Positions 7,864-15,891 of a stretch of DNA of 64,000 nt are shown here, piece by piece. The stretch lies in contig NC_013522.1 of assembly GCF_000024905.1 (NCBI RefSeq), forward strand, positions 186,001 to 250,000, in the 5' to 3' direction. The notes beneath the pieces are model-generated. The model was not told where the DNA came from, did not search any database, and was given only the letters and a program-made list of their open reading frames with translations. The stretch is from Thermanaerovibrio acidaminovorans DSM 6589. Its GTDB lineage: Bacteria > Synergistota > Synergistia > Synergistales > Synergistaceae. Position numbers and translations under genes: made by a program. Position 1 is the stretch's first letter, and every line of letters starts with the position of its first letter.

Positions 7864-8504
7864 TCCACGGGGCGAGCCTTGTAGGGGCCTTTGGCATGGG
7901 CCTGTTGGGGGCCCTCTCCCCATGCCTTGCGGTGACGATCCCCATGACGTTGGCGCTGGCGGCGGGCACCCGATCCCCCTCCAGGGCAATGGGACTGGCC
8001 ATGGGGCTTCTGCTGTGGGCCGGGATGGCCCTGGCCCTGGTTCCCCTGGGGGTGGGGGCCTCCTTCCTCGGGGGGGCGCTGAGGGCCCGGCCGGGGCTCC
8101 TCTACGGGGCCTTGGGGGTCCTGACAATGCTGGCGGGGCTGGGGACGCTGGACCTGATCCAGCTCCCCTCCGTGAGGCTCCCCATGCATGGCCGGTTCAC
8201 CGGCCCCCTGGGGGCCCTGGCGGCGGGGTTCGCCATCGCCTTCCTGTCCTCCCCCTGCTCATCTCCCCTTCTCATCGCCGCCCTGGGGCTGTCCGCCTCC
8301 GGCGGGGCCATCAGCGCGGCGGCGGTGATGCTGGCCTACTCGGCGGGGCACTCGGTGCCGTTCCTGCTGGCGGGGGCCTCCGCTGCCCTGGTGCGCCGCC
8401 TCCTGGAGGACCGGCGGCTCACCGGGTCGGTGAGGATCGTAAGGATCGGGGCTGGCCTGGTGCTCCTGGGGCTCTCCGCCCGCTTCTTCTACCTTGCCCT
8501 CTGA
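7860..8504 (+). CDS. CcdA/DsbD-type transmembrane electron carrier
   Basis: An integral membrane protein of 214 residues with about six hydrophobic segments. It has the two Cys-Pro-flanked sites of the family, LSPCLAV near residue 19 and SSPCSSPLL near residue 130, which move reducing equivalents from cytoplasmic thioredoxin to the outside. The GTG start at 7860 overlaps the TGA of the upstream thioredoxin-like gene, giving translational coupling; a much longer upstream reading is out of frame with that gene and is rejected. Likely partners are the anchored thioredoxin before it and the small thioredoxin-like protein at 8938-9174. Confidence 0.82.
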   Translation: MIHGASLVGAFGMGLLGALSPCLAVTIPMTLALAAGTRSPSRAMGLAMGLLLWAGMALALVPLGVGASFLGGALRARPGLLYGALGVLTMLAGLGTLDLIQLPSVRLPMHGRFTGPLGALAAGFAIAFLSSPCSSPLLIAALGLSASGGAISAAAVMLAYSAGHSVPFLLAGASAALVRRLLEDRRLTGSVRIVRIGAGLVLLGLSARFFYLAL

Positions 8505-8513
8505 CCCGTACCC

Positions 8514-8550
8514 TTGGCGATCCGGTTGATATGTGATAATATCGTCACAT
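8514..8550 (+). promoter_or_regulatory. promoter with extended -10 overlapping a dyad operator
   Basis: A possible -35 (TTGGCG, 8514-8519) is followed after 15 bases by TGTGATAAT, an extended -10 (GATAAT at 8535-8540). The -10 lies inside the perfect inverted repeat ATGTGA-8-TCACAT at 8531-8550. Such placement suggests a repressor site controlling the two redox genes downstream. The binding protein is unknown. Confidence 0.5.
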
Positions 8551-8583
8551 GATTTGCGTAGCTCGAACGGAGGGATGCGGTCG

Positions 8584-8907
8584 GTGAGCAGGGGCTTTAT
8601 AGTGGGTCCCAAGGGAAGCAAGGCCAATCCCATCTGTTGCTGTGGGGGCAGTCAGTGCGATCCGGAGATGACCCTTGAGGGGGCGGCGGAGGAGATCCGT
8701 AGGATCCTATCTGCTGAGGGGTTCGAGGACGTGTCGGTGACGGTGGAGGATCCGTCGGATCCGAGTTGTGACCATGTGGCCCGGAGGGCCGCGGAGTCAT
8801 CGCCGGACCTTATTCCCCTGGTGATGGTGGACCACAAGGTGGCCGCCTACGGGGGAGTTAAGCCGGATCTGTTGCTAAGGATCCTTAGGAAGATGAAAGG
8901 GGTTTAG
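8584..8907 (+). CDS. Cys-rich small protein, thioredoxin-fold-like C-terminus
   Basis: About 107 residues; not a family I can name. Residues near 17-24 read ICCCGGSQC, four Cys that could bind metal or an Fe-S cluster. The C-terminal part (LIPLVMVDHKVAAYGGV then LLLRILRKM) resembles the end of small thioredoxin/glutaredoxin folds. The start is uncertain: GTG 8584 is nine bases from GGAGG, ATG 8575 directly abuts it. It lies downstream of a regulated-looking promoter and 30 bases before a thioredoxin-like gene, so a redox or metal-handling role is likely. Confidence 0.65.
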   Translation: MSRGFIVGPKGSKANPICCCGGSQCDPEMTLEGAAEEIRRILSAEGFEDVSVTVEDPSDPSCDHVARRAAESSPDLIPLVMVDHKVAAYGGVKPDLLLRILRKMKGV

Positions 8908-8937
8908 CGCCCCTATACCATTAGGGAGGTGTAGAGG

Positions 8938-9174
8938 ATGGAGATACAGATACTGGGGACCGGCTGTCCCAAGTGCAAGAAGCTGACGGAGATGGCGGAG
9001 CAGGCCGCCAGGGAGCTGGGGCTGGAGTTCACCATCAGGAAGGTTTCGGACATAAACGAGATAATGGAATTCGGTGTAATGTCCACGCCAGGACTGGCGG
9101 TTGACGGTAAGGTGCTGACCGCGGGCCAGCTGCCCACCTACGAAAGGGTCAAGGACCTGCTGTCCAGGCTGTAG
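8938..9174 (+). CDS. small thioredoxin-like disulfide protein (TM0996/MTH895 type)
   Basis: A 78-residue thioredoxin-fold protein with the redox motif TGCPKCKKL near residue 10 and the cis-Pro loop MSTPGLAVDGK near residue 42. Length and motif match the 'redox-active disulfide protein 2' group, often found with ArsR-type regulators or permeases. A clear GGGAGGTG precedes the ATG. It probably exchanges electrons with the CcdA-like protein or with the Cys-rich protein encoded just upstream. A strong hairpin terminator follows. Confidence 0.85.
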   Translation: MEIQILGTGCPKCKKLTEMAEQAARELGLEFTIRKVSDINEIMEFGVMSTPGLAVDGKVLTAGQLPTYERVKDLLSRL

Positions 9175-9180
9175 CCTTTG

Positions 9181-9206
9181 GCCCCGAGGGGATCTCCCCT
9201 CGGGGC
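9181..9206. terminator. bidirectional intrinsic terminator
   Basis: A perfect 12-bp stem (GCCCCGAGGGGA with its complement) around a TC loop, followed by TTCT. It lies between the convergent thioredoxin-like and STAS genes. Confidence 0.8.
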
Positions 9207-9211
9207 TTCTC

Positions 9212-9520
9212 TCAGCGGGGGAAGAAGACCCGGTCCAGCCGGGTCAGCTCGAAGATCTCCAGCACCAGTCCCTGGGCGCCGGTGACGGTGACCCTCCCCC
9301 CCAGGGGGATGACCCGCTTCTGTATGCTTATTAGGAGCCCCAGCCCCGCGCTGTCGATGTAGTTCAGGTCCGTCAGGTCGAACTGGAAGTTCACCACCCC
9401 GTTGGCGATCTCGTCGAAGATCCGGGCCTTCATGTCCGCCACGTCCTCCACGTATAGGTGCCCCCGGACAGCCACGGTGGCCTTCTGTCCTTCAGTGGTT
9501 ATGTTGTATCCCATCCTCAT
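9212..9520 (-). CDS. STAS-domain anti-sigma factor antagonist
   Basis: A 102-residue cytoplasmic STAS protein. The phosphorylatable Ser is in YIDSAGLGLL near residue 57, and the fold is visible from VAVRGHLYVEDV to the C-terminal helix VLEIFELTRLD. In the family, the unphosphorylated form binds the anti-sigma kinase and frees its target; a PP2C phosphatase re-activates it. The gene overlaps the end of the upstream kinase gene by 29 bases, confirming a two-gene operon, and the SpoIIE-type phosphatase at 5827-6984 is the natural third partner. Confidence 0.85.
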   Translation of the reverse strand: MRMGYNITTEGQKATVAVRGHLYVEDVADMKARIFDEIANGVVNFQFDLTDLNYIDSAGLGLLISIQKRVIPLGGRVTVTGAQGLVLEIFELTRLDRVFFPR

Positions 9521-9929
9521 CCCCCCAGTAGGTGTCTAGTGACCTCTTCCGACCGGGCCTGTCCAGCCGGTGTTCCATGATGACCATCCGTCCCCGATCC
9601 TCGAATGCCAGCCGGTCCGCCATGGCTCCCATGAGCCAAAGCCCCCTGCCCCGGGGCACTTCTGGATCGCTGAGCCTGAGACGGGGCACGAAGCCCCTTC
9701 CCCCGCAGGAGACCTTTATGATCAGCCTTTCTTCCCCGGTGGTTTCTCTGGTATGCTTATCTATCTCCAGGACGATCGGGGGTTCCCCATGGAGGGCCGC
9801 GTTGTTCAGTGCCTCGTTGAGGGTTACGAAGATCCTAAGGGCCTTGGAGGGGGCCATGATCCTGAGGACCTGGAGGATCCGGTCCCGGGATCCCGCCAGC
9901 TCTTCCAAGGACTCGAAGACGAACCGCAA
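9492..9929 (-). CDS. anti-sigma regulatory factor, HATPase (RsbW-like)
   Basis: A GHKL-type serine kinase of about 145 residues. The N-box is LNEALNNAALHGEP (near residue 55) and the ATP-lid region is GRGLWLMGAMADRL. The TTG at 9929 has GGGGG eight bases upstream; a GTG at 9938 abuts that site and is less likely. It would bind and phosphorylate the STAS protein encoded immediately downstream. Its sigma factor or other target is not in this window. Confidence 0.8.
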   Translation of the reverse strand: MRFVFESLEELAGSRDRILQVLRIMAPSKALRIFVTLNEALNNAALHGEPPIVLEIDKHTRETTGEERLIIKVSCGGRGFVPRLRLSDPEVPRGRGLWLMGAMADRLAFEDRGRMVIMEHRLDRPGRKRSLDTYWGDEDGIQHNH

Positions 9930-9964
9930 GGCCCTCACCCCCTTGGTCCAATGTTGTTCGTGGC

Positions 9965-9971
9965 TATTATA
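9965..9971. promoter_or_regulatory. symmetric -10 between divergent genes
   Basis: GCTATTATAGC is palindromic about its centre: TATAAT reads on the minus strand (9966-9971) towards the anti-sigma pair, and TATTAT on the plus strand towards RNase HI. The -35 boxes are weak on both sides. Confidence 0.35.
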
Positions 9972-10014
9972 GCATTGCTATTCACCACTAAAATAAGTTT
10001 CACTGGAAGGATGA

Positions 10015-10419
10015 ATGGACTTGTTCAAGGGATATTTCGATGGGGCGTCCCGGGGGAACCCGGGTCCCGCTGGGGCCGGTGCCCTGCTGGAGGATGAGGA
10101 TGGTCGCGTGGTCTGGGAGCACCGGGAGTACCTGGGCAGGAGGACCAACAACGAGGCGGAGTACTGGGCTCTCATAGCCCTACTGGAGGAGGCCCGGTCC
10201 CGGGGGATAGACAGGCTCATCGCCATGGGGGACAGCCAACTGGTGGTGAGCCAGGTGACCCGAAAGTGGAAGATAAACATGCCGCACCTACGGGAGCTGG
10301 CCCGGCGGGTGTGGGAGCTTTCGGAGGGGATGGACGTGTCGTTCCGGTGGATACCCCGGGAGGAGAACCGCCGGGCGGACAGGCTGTCCAACCAGGCCAT
10401 AGACATGGCTAGCGAATAG
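10015..10419 (+). CDS. rnhA: ribonuclease HI
   Basis: A 134-residue RNase H fold enzyme that cuts RNA in RNA-DNA hybrids. The catalytic acids are visible: FDGASRGNPG (Asp near 9), NNEAEYWAL (Glu near 48), AMGDSQLVV (Asp near 72) and the final RRADRLSN (Asp near 125). There is no hybrid-binding N-terminal domain, and the basic handle of the E. coli type is short, so it belongs to the compact bacterial/archaeal form. ATG 10015 follows GGAAGG by four bases. The GntR gene follows 13 bases later. Confidence 0.88.
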   Translation: MDLFKGYFDGASRGNPGPAGAGALLEDEDGRVVWEHREYLGRRTNNEAEYWALIALLEEARSRGIDRLIAMGDSQLVVSQVTRKWKINMPHLRELARRVWELSEGMDVSFRWIPREENRRADRLSNQAIDMASE

Positions 10420-10432
10420 GGGGTCGATCTGG

Positions 10433-11086
10433 TTGATTAGTTCCACCGCCGCGGACGAGGCCTACAGGGCCATACGGCTGAAGATAATGCTGGGGGAGCT
10501 GAAGCCCGGGGAGAGGCTATACGAGAACCTGCTGGCGGACATGCTGGGCATAAGCAGGACCCCGGTCCGGGAGGCCATAAGGCGTCTTGACTCTGACGGG
10601 CTGGTGACCTTGGTCCGTAACGGCGGTGCCTGGGTGTCCAACCCTACGGAGGAGGAGATCCGGGACGCCTTTGAGCTGCGGGTGATTTTGGAGGGCATGG
10701 CGGCCCGCCGGGGTGCCGTGGGGCGCAGGACCTCCACCTTGAGGCGCCTGGAGGAGGTGGTCCACCGGGAGGAGCTGGCAGTGGACCAGGGGGATATGGA
10801 GGGCTACATAGACGCCAGCTGGATGTTCCACCGGCTGGTGGGGGAGTCCTCGGGGAGCAAGACCCTCCTGGAGTGTTTGGATCGTCCCTTGGCCAAGACC
10901 TTCGCCTTCGCGGTGCTGCACCGGGAGCTCTTCGAGGGGGAGATGGGTCTGGGCAGGGCCTCCACGGGTGACCACGCCGCCATAGTCCGGGCCCTGGACC
11001 AGGGGGCCCCGGACCTGGCGGAGGAGCTGGTGCGCCGTCACGTGATCCACGTGGCGGAGAGGATGGGGTTCCCTATCGGTTCCTGA
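10433..11086 (+). CDS. GntR-family transcription regulator (FCD type)
   Basis: A 217-residue regulator. The winged helix is at residues 1-75 (ADMLGISRTPVREAIRRLDSD is the recognition region), and an FCD ligand domain fills about 85-210, with metal-ligand-like residues in WMFHRLV and GDHAAI. FCD regulators usually sense organic acids or amino-acid derivatives. It starts at TTG, 13 bases after rnhA, and its end overlaps the convergent MFS transporter gene by 14 bases. The MFS gene is an obvious possible target, but no operator is visible. Confidence 0.85.
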   Translation: MISSTAADEAYRAIRLKIMLGELKPGERLYENLLADMLGISRTPVREAIRRLDSDGLVTLVRNGGAWVSNPTEEEIRDAFELRVILEGMAARRGAVGRRTSTLRRLEEVVHREELAVDQGDMEGYIDASWMFHRLVGESSGSKTLLECLDRPLAKTFAFAVLHRELFEGEMGLGRASTGDHAAIVRALDQGAPDLAEELVRRHVIHVAERMGFPIGS

Positions 11087-12269
11087 GGCTCGTCATGAGT
11101 AGCCCCCCGGAGAGCAGGGTGAGCACCCCGCCCAGGGCTATCCCCATGGAGACCCCCAGGGCCTTGGAGAGCCCGCCGATGATCAGGCTCCCAAAGGGGC
11201 CCATGCCCATTACCGCCAGGATGTAGAGGCTCATGACCCGGCTCCGCTTGGAGTCCTCCGCGTTGAGCTGCAGGAGGGTGTTGCTGCCGATGAGGCACAT
11301 CACCATGGAGAACCCGGCGCAGGCCACAGAGATCATGGATAGCCCGGTGACCCTGGAGGCCCCGAAGGCGGTAAGCGAAAGGCCAAAGGCCAGCACCGCG
11401 GTGGGGAGTAGCCTCTTGAGGTCCATCCCGCTGGCCCAGGCCATGAAGAGGGCCCCGGTGAGCCCCCCGACCCCGGTGGCGGAGGTGAGGAGCCCCAGGG
11501 TTACGCTGTCCCCCCGGAGGACGTCCCGGGCCACCGCAGGGAGCATCACCAGGTAGGGGAAGGCGAAGAAGGAGAGGGCCGATAGGGTCAGCAGGACCGA
11601 CCGGATGGTGCGGTTCTCCATCCCGTACCGCCAACCCGCCAGCAGGTCATCCAGGGTGGAGGACCTGCTGGCTGGGCGATCCACCCTGGGGAGGTTCATC
11701 ATGGTGAGGGCCTTGAGGGTTGCCAGGTAGGAGACCCCGTTGGCCAGGAAGCAGATCCCCTCCCCCAGCTTCGCTATGGCGAAGCCCGCCACCGAGGGGC
11801 CCACCAGCCGGGCCAGGTTGAAGAGGGAGGAGTTCAGCGCCAGGGCGTTGCCCAGGTCATCCCGGTTGTCCAGCAGCTGGGGCACCATGGAGTGGCGGGT
11901 GGGCATCTCGAAGGAGTTTATGACCCCCATGGCGGCGCTGAGGAGCACCACGTGCCAGAATGATATTACTCCCGCCAGGGTGAGGATCCCCAGCGCCAGG
12001 GCCTGGAGGGCGCAGAGGGCCTGGCATACGAACAGCGTCCTCCTCAGGTCCAGCCGGTCCAGCACCGCCCCGGTGAAGGGGGTGAGGAACAGCATGGGGA
12101 TGGAGCCCGCGAAGTCCACGGTCCCCAGCGCCATGGGGGAGTCAGTGAGCCGGTAGACCAGCCATCCGGTGGCCACCTTCTGCATCCAAAAGCCGGTGAG
12201 GGAAACCGACTGGCCCATGAAGAAGAGCCGGAAGTTCCGGTGCCTAAGGGATCTGAAAAGTCCTCTCAT
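11073..12269 (-). CDS. MFS transporter (EntS-like exporter type)
   Basis: A 398-residue permease with about 12 membrane segments. It opens LFRSLRHRNFRLFFMGQ, a typical start for the EntS/MFS_3 exporter group, and has the loop motif DRLDLRR between segments 2 and 3. Start is taken at ATG 12269; upstream in-frame codons would add a hydrophilic tail without a ribosome site. The substrate cannot be inferred. It is transcribed divergently from the small gene at 12331, with a TATAAT-containing spacer between them. Confidence 0.82.
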   Translation of the reverse strand: MRGLFRSLRHRNFRLFFMGQSVSLTGFWMQKVATGWLVYRLTDSPMALGTVDFAGSIPMLFLTPFTGAVLDRLDLRRTLFVCQALCALQALALGILTLAGVISFWHVVLLSAAMGVINSFEMPTRHSMVPQLLDNRDDLGNALALNSSLFNLARLVGPSVAGFAIAKLGEGICFLANGVSYLATLKALTMMNLPRVDRPASRSSTLDDLLAGWRYGMENRTIRSVLLTLSALSFFAFPYLVMLPAVARDVLRGDSVTLGLLTSATGVGGLTGALFMAWASGMDLKRLLPTAVLAFGLSLTAFGASRVTGLSMISVACAGFSMVMCLIGSNTLLQLNAEDSKRSRVMSLYILAVMGMGPFGSLIIGGLSKALGVSMGIALGGVLTLLSGGLLMTSLRNR

Positions 12270-12291
12270 GGAACCCAACGCCCCTTCCGAA

Positions 12292-12297
12292 TATAAT
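12292..12297 (+). promoter_or_regulatory. candidate -10 box
   Basis: TATAAT lies 34 bases before the ATG at 12331 in an AT-rich patch shared with the divergent MFS gene. The -35 at the proper distance (TGGAAC) is poor. Confidence 0.4.
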
Positions 12298-12330
12298 TTT
12301 GAGGATAACCATCCACTCGGAGGTATTGCC

Positions 12331-12729
12331 ATGAGCGTTACGCCCGACTCCCCGGAGGATCGTCTCCGCCTGAGCGCCTACAACGCGGAGCGCCTGGTGG
12401 CGGTGCTGGCCACCTTGGCGGACCGGATCGACCAGGCGGTGTCCAACCGGAACCAGGAGCTGGTGGATCACTACCAGCGGGAGTTCCAGAAGGCCTCCCT
12501 CAAGTTCATGGGCAACGTGGAGGCCCTGCTGGACGAATACTACCTCATGAGGGGCCGCAAGAGGTCCCGGATCGCCAACGAGCCCCTGGAGCCTAGGGAG
12601 CTGGAGGAGATCTACGCCTCGGTGAGGCGCATGATCGACCTGCTCCCTCCGGAGGAGGTCCAGCGCCTGGAGGCCGCCTCCCCCCAACGGTCCCCGCTAC
12701 CCAAGGGCAGGCTGGACGTGAAGGGCTAG
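12331..12729 (+). CDS. hypothetical 132-residue helical protein
   Basis: A small cytoplasmic protein of mainly charged helices: RLVAVLATLADRIDQAV, then a second helix around LKFMGNVEALLDEYY and a third LEEIYASVRRMIDLL. No known family comes to mind and no catalytic motif is seen. The ATG has GGAGGT six bases upstream and a TATAAT in the leader, so it is a well-supported gene. A long upstream extension of the frame runs antisense through the MFS gene and is rejected. Its TAG overlaps the stop of the convergent EamA gene in one CTAG. Confidence 0.65.
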   Translation: MSVTPDSPEDRLRLSAYNAERLVAVLATLADRIDQAVSNRNQELVDHYQREFQKASLKFMGNVEALLDEYYLMRGRKRSRIANEPLEPRELEEIYASVRRMIDLLPPEEVQRLEAASPQRSPLPKGRLDVKG

Positions 12730-13622
12730 AGGGCCCCGATGATGGCGGAGCCCAGGACCACCATGCCCACCCCGATCCACTGATGCCTGGCCAGCCTCTC
12801 CCCCATGAAGGCCACCGCCACTAGGGCGGTGATTATGGGGCTGGAGGCGGTTATGGGGGTTATCAGCGACGCGGGGGACATGGTGAGGGCCACCGCGAAG
12901 GTGTAGCCCCCCAGGGCTAGCCCTATGGCCCCCGCCACGTTCAGGATCAGCCAGGTCTTGAGGGGTATCCGGGCCAGGGCCCGGCGCCTCTCCGGTCTCG
13001 ACCCGGGCCCCCTGAACCAGAGCCCCCAGGCCACCACCACCAGCGTAAGGGACCTCCACCAGTTGGCCCCCACCGGCGAGAGCCCGCCGGCGGTGACCAG
13101 CCACCGGGTCATGGGGATGCTCACCCCCCAGCAGGCGGCGGCCCCAAGGGCCTTTATGTAGCCCCCTATGGGGTAGACCCTCTCCCCTTCCCGATGAGGC
13201 TCCATCTTGAGGAGCACCAGCCCCAGCACGATCAGCCCCGTGGCCATCAGGTGTAGCACCCCGGGCCTCTCCTTGAGCCACAGGACGGACACCAAAGTCA
13301 CCATCAGGGGATAGGAGCTGCCCACCGACACCGCCCGGCTCACCCCAAGCTCCTTTATGGCCCCGAAGTAGAGCTGGTCCCCCAGGTAGTTCCCTAGCAC
13401 CACGTTCAGCACCACCATCACCGCCGCCAGTGCCCCGTTGGGCACGAACCCCCCGGAGCGGGTCAGGAGGGCTATGAGGGTCATCCCCAGAAGGAACCCG
13501 AAGGACCTCATGGGGTTCACGTCCTCCCGCCGGACCCCCCTCATCCCGACCTTTAAAAGTATGGGGGATATGGCCCAAAAACAGGCGGTAACTAATCCAA
13601 GAAACAGGCCTAACATGCTCAC
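12726..13622 (-). CDS. EamA/DMT-family permease
   Basis: A 298-residue membrane protein with ten predicted segments arranged as two EamA repeats; the repeats begin LGLFLGLVTACFWAISP and IKALGAAACWGVSIP. Conserved features include LKERPGVLHLMATGLIVLG and MGERLARHQWIGVGMVVLG at the ends of each repeat. The family exports or imports amino acids and small metabolites; the substrate is unknown. It starts with GTG (13622) or the nearby ATG (13616). A good promoter lies at 13660-13688. Confidence 0.85.
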   Translation of the reverse strand: MSMLGLFLGLVTACFWAISPILLKVGMRGVRREDVNPMRSFGFLLGMTLIALLTRSGGFVPNGALAAVMVVLNVVLGNYLGDQLYFGAIKELGVSRAVSVGSSYPLMVTLVSVLWLKERPGVLHLMATGLIVLGLVLLKMEPHREGERVYPIGGYIKALGAAACWGVSIPMTRWLVTAGGLSPVGANWWRSLTLVVVAWGLWFRGPGSRPERRRALARIPLKTWLILNVAGAIGLALGGYTFAVALTMSPASLITPITASSPIITALVAVAFMGERLARHQWIGVGMVVLGSAIIGAL

Positions 13623-13659
13623 CGGATAATCGGCCTCCTCGTCTTACTTGGTAAGTTTG

Positions 13660-13688
13660 AGCATAGGCCCAAAGGGCCCAAAGGTCAA
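13660..13688 (-). promoter_or_regulatory. sigma-70-type promoter of the EamA permease gene
   Basis: Read on the minus strand: TTGACC (13683-13688), 17-bp spacer, TATGCT (13660-13665), about 40 bases before the start codon. Confidence 0.5.
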
Positions 13689-13777
13689 AGGGGATGTTAT
13701 CATCATCATGGGGTCCGTGGTAGCCGGGTCTTGGCTTGGGGGCGGGCCCCATTAGATCGGCCGTGGGGGGATGAGGG

Positions 13778-14224
13778 TTGAGCGGATCTGGCGGGTTGGA
13801 GTTCCTTTTGGAGTCCATCCAGCGGGGGGTTAAGTTGGGGCTAAGGACCACCTGGACGCTGGTGAAGATATCGGTGCCGGTCTACGTGGTGGTGTCCCTC
13901 CTGGGGGCCACGCCGGCTTTGGGGTGGGTGGCCAGGCTCTTTGGCCCCCTGATGGGGATCTTCGGCCTGCCCGGGGAGGCCGCCATGGTGCTGGTGGTGG
14001 GGAACGCCATAAATCTCTACGCCGCCATAGGGGCCATGAAGGCCCTGGATCTCACCGGTTACCAGGTGACCACCCTGGCGCTGATGCTGTCCTTTTCCCA
14101 CAACCTCTTCGTGGAGGGGGCCCTGTGCCGCAAGATGGGGGTCTCCTTCTGGCTCATGGCGGCCATCCGGTTGGGCATGGCGTCCGCCGCGGGGCTTTTG
14201 ATGGGCACGTTAGGGGGTGCGTGA
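13778..14224 (+). CDS. nucleoside-recognition (gate) domain membrane protein, first of a pair
   Basis: A 148-residue membrane protein with about four segments. It carries the gate-domain pattern TWTLVKISVPVYVVVSLL, then VGNAINLYAAIGAM and LSFSHNLFVEGALCRK. Half-length gate proteins of this type usually come as two adjacent genes (SpmA/SpmB-like), as here. The function is unclear; transport or membrane remodelling are possibilities. TTG 13778 has GGGGGG seven bases upstream. The second gene overlaps it by eight bases. Confidence 0.72.
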   Translation: MSGSGGLEFLLESIQRGVKLGLRTTWTLVKISVPVYVVVSLLGATPALGWVARLFGPLMGIFGLPGEAAMVLVVGNAINLYAAIGAMKALDLTGYQVTTLALMLSFSHNLFVEGALCRKMGVSFWLMAAIRLGMASAAGLLMGTLGGA

Positions 14225-14702
14225 GGTGGATCTGGCGTTGAAGATAGCCCTTGGGGCTATGAGGTCCGTGAAGAACCTGGCGGTGGTGGTGATCCCCCTG
14301 ATGATCTTGATGCAGCTGGCCAGGGACTACCGGCTGATGGAGCGGCTATTAGGGGCCTTCGCGCCGGTCTCCCGGGCCCTCGGGATGTCCAAGCGGGCGT
14401 CGCTGCCCCTCCTGGTTGGGCTCGCCTTCGGCCTGGCCTACGGGGCAGGGGTCATAATCCAGGCCTCGGAGGAGGAGGGGCTCAGCCTGAGGGACCGGTT
14501 CCTGGTGATCCTCTTCCTGGTGGGGTGTCATGCGGTGGTGGAGGACACCCTGGTATTCGTGGCGGTGGGGGCCAACGGCTGGCTCCTCATAACCGCCCGG
14601 ATCCTGGCCGCCTCGGCCATAACCGTCCTTTGCGCCCGGTTCCTGCCCAGGAGCGCCTTCCGGGTCAAGGTGGATCCCCATGGGGACCGCTGCGGGGGGT
14701 AG
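14217..14702 (+). CDS. nucleoside-recognition (gate) domain membrane protein, second of a pair
   Basis: A 161-residue membrane protein, partner of the gene just before it. It shows the same fold in the second-half form: MRSVKNLAVVVIPLMILMQ, GLAFGLAYGAGVII and LVGCHAVVEDTLVFV, where His and Glu face each other in the membrane. GTG 14217 overlaps the previous stop; GTG 14226 is an alternative. Neither gene's substrate is known. The metallophosphoesterase gene starts within its last 23 bases. Confidence 0.7.
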   Translation: MREVDLALKIALGAMRSVKNLAVVVIPLMILMQLARDYRLMERLLGAFAPVSRALGMSKRASLPLLVGLAFGLAYGAGVIIQASEEEGLSLRDRFLVILFLVGCHAVVEDTLVFVAVGANGWLLITARILAASAITVLCARFLPRSAFRVKVDPHGDRCGG

Positions 14703-15891
14703 GGGCCTCACGCTCCGGCGGGCCTACGTGGGCCATGCGGTGGCGGCGCTGGCCACCTTCGCCCTCCTTGCCGGCGGCCTCTTCGCCTACCGCCGGTGGG
14801 TGCTCCCCTTCGACGGGGCCCTGACCGCCCTCCTGCTCCTCGCCCCGGTCACCGGCTTCTCCCTCCTCACCCCCTTCCTCCGCCGGCGTCTTGCGGGTCC
14901 CATCGGGGACTTGGTGGAGGACGCATCCTACCTGGCGGTGCCGGTGGGGTTCCTGTGGGGGCTACTGACCTGGGGGCTGGTGGCCCTCCGGTGCCTTGGG
15001 CTCTGGCGGGCGGTGTCGGCGGTGCCTTTGGGGGCCCTGTGGCGCCTGATACCCGCCCCCTGGGACCTGGGATTGACCCTTGGGGTCTCGGTGCTGGCGG
15101 TGGCCTGGGGGCTCGGGGAGGCGTCCCGGGTGCGGGTGGTCCGGTACGTGGTGGGATCCGATCGACTCCCCCCGGGGACCTCCATAAGGGTGGTCCAGAT
15201 ATCGGATCTGCACCTGGGGATGGTGAACGATCGGGCCTTCGTGGCCAGGCTCTGCGAGACCTTGAGGGGGCTCGAGCCCCACCTGCTGGTCTCCACCGGG
15301 GACCTGTTGGACGGGCCGCCGGAGGGGCTTAGGGACCTGGCGGAGGCTCTGGCGTCGGTGCCGCACCCCCTGGGGGCCTACGCGGTGTTGGGCAACCACG
15401 AGCACTACGCGGGGTTGGAGGAGGCCATGGAGTTCCACCGGGCCTGCGGTATGCGGATCCTCCGGGACCAGTGGGTCCCGGTGGGGCCCCTTAGGATCGT
15501 GGGGGTGGACGATCCGGGCTACCTTTCGGGGCCCGGGAGGTCCCGGGAGGAGGCGGAGCTCTGGGGATCGGTGCCGGAGGACGGGGTCTTCACCCTGGCT
15601 CTGAAGCATAGGCCCACTGTCCACCGGTGTTCCGCCGGCAGGTTTCAGCTTATGCTATGCGGTCACGTGCACGGGGGGCAGATCTTCCCCTTCACCCTGC
15701 TGGCCCTGTCCGCCTACCGGCACTCCAAGGGGCTCAAGCGGATGAAGGGGCCCTTCGAAGGTAGCCTGGTCTACGTGAGCGCCGGCACCGGCACTTGGGG
15801 GGCTCCGGTGAGGCTGATGGCCCCCCCGGAGGTGACGGTGTTCCAGCTGGTCCACCGGAGCTCAGAGCTCCGGGGAGAGGAGGCGGAATGA
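14680..15891 (+). CDS. membrane metallophosphoesterase (YkuE/YaeI-like)
   Basis: A 403-residue protein with four or five N-terminal membrane segments (residues about 10-150) and a calcineurin-type phosphoesterase domain after about residue 165. Metal ligands are seen in QISDLHLG, STGDLLDG, LGNHEHYAG and LCGHVHGGQ. Related enzymes cleave phosphodiesters in lipid precursors such as UDP-diacylglucosamine, but this one could have another substrate. The gene runs 30 bases into the convergent cardiolipin synthase gene. It follows two gate-domain genes in one operon. Confidence 0.8.
   Translation: MGTAAGGRGLTLRRAYVGHAVAALATFALLAGGLFAYRRWVLPFDGALTALLLLAPVTGFSLLTPFLRRRLAGPIGDLVEDASYLAVPVGFLWGLLTWGLVALRCLGLWRAVSAVPLGALWRLIPAPWDLGLTLGVSVLAVAWGLGEASRVRVVRYVVGSDRLPPGTSIRVVQISDLHLGMVNDRAFVARLCETLRGLEPHLLVSTGDLLDGPPEGLRDLAEALASVPHPLGAYAVLGNHEHYAGLEEAMEFHRACGMRILRDQWVPVGPLRIVGVDDPGYLSGPGRSREEAELWGSVPEDGVFTLALKHRPTVHRCSAGRFQLMLCGHVHGGQIFPFTLLALSAYRHSKGLKRMKGPFEGSLVYVSAGTGTWGAPVRLMAPPEVTVFQLVHRSSELRGEEAE

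Noticed and set aside
8531-8550. A CRP or FNR site
   Set aside because: The arms resemble TGTGA/TCACA, but the spacer is eight bases, not six, and the site sits on the -10 box, which fits a repressor better.
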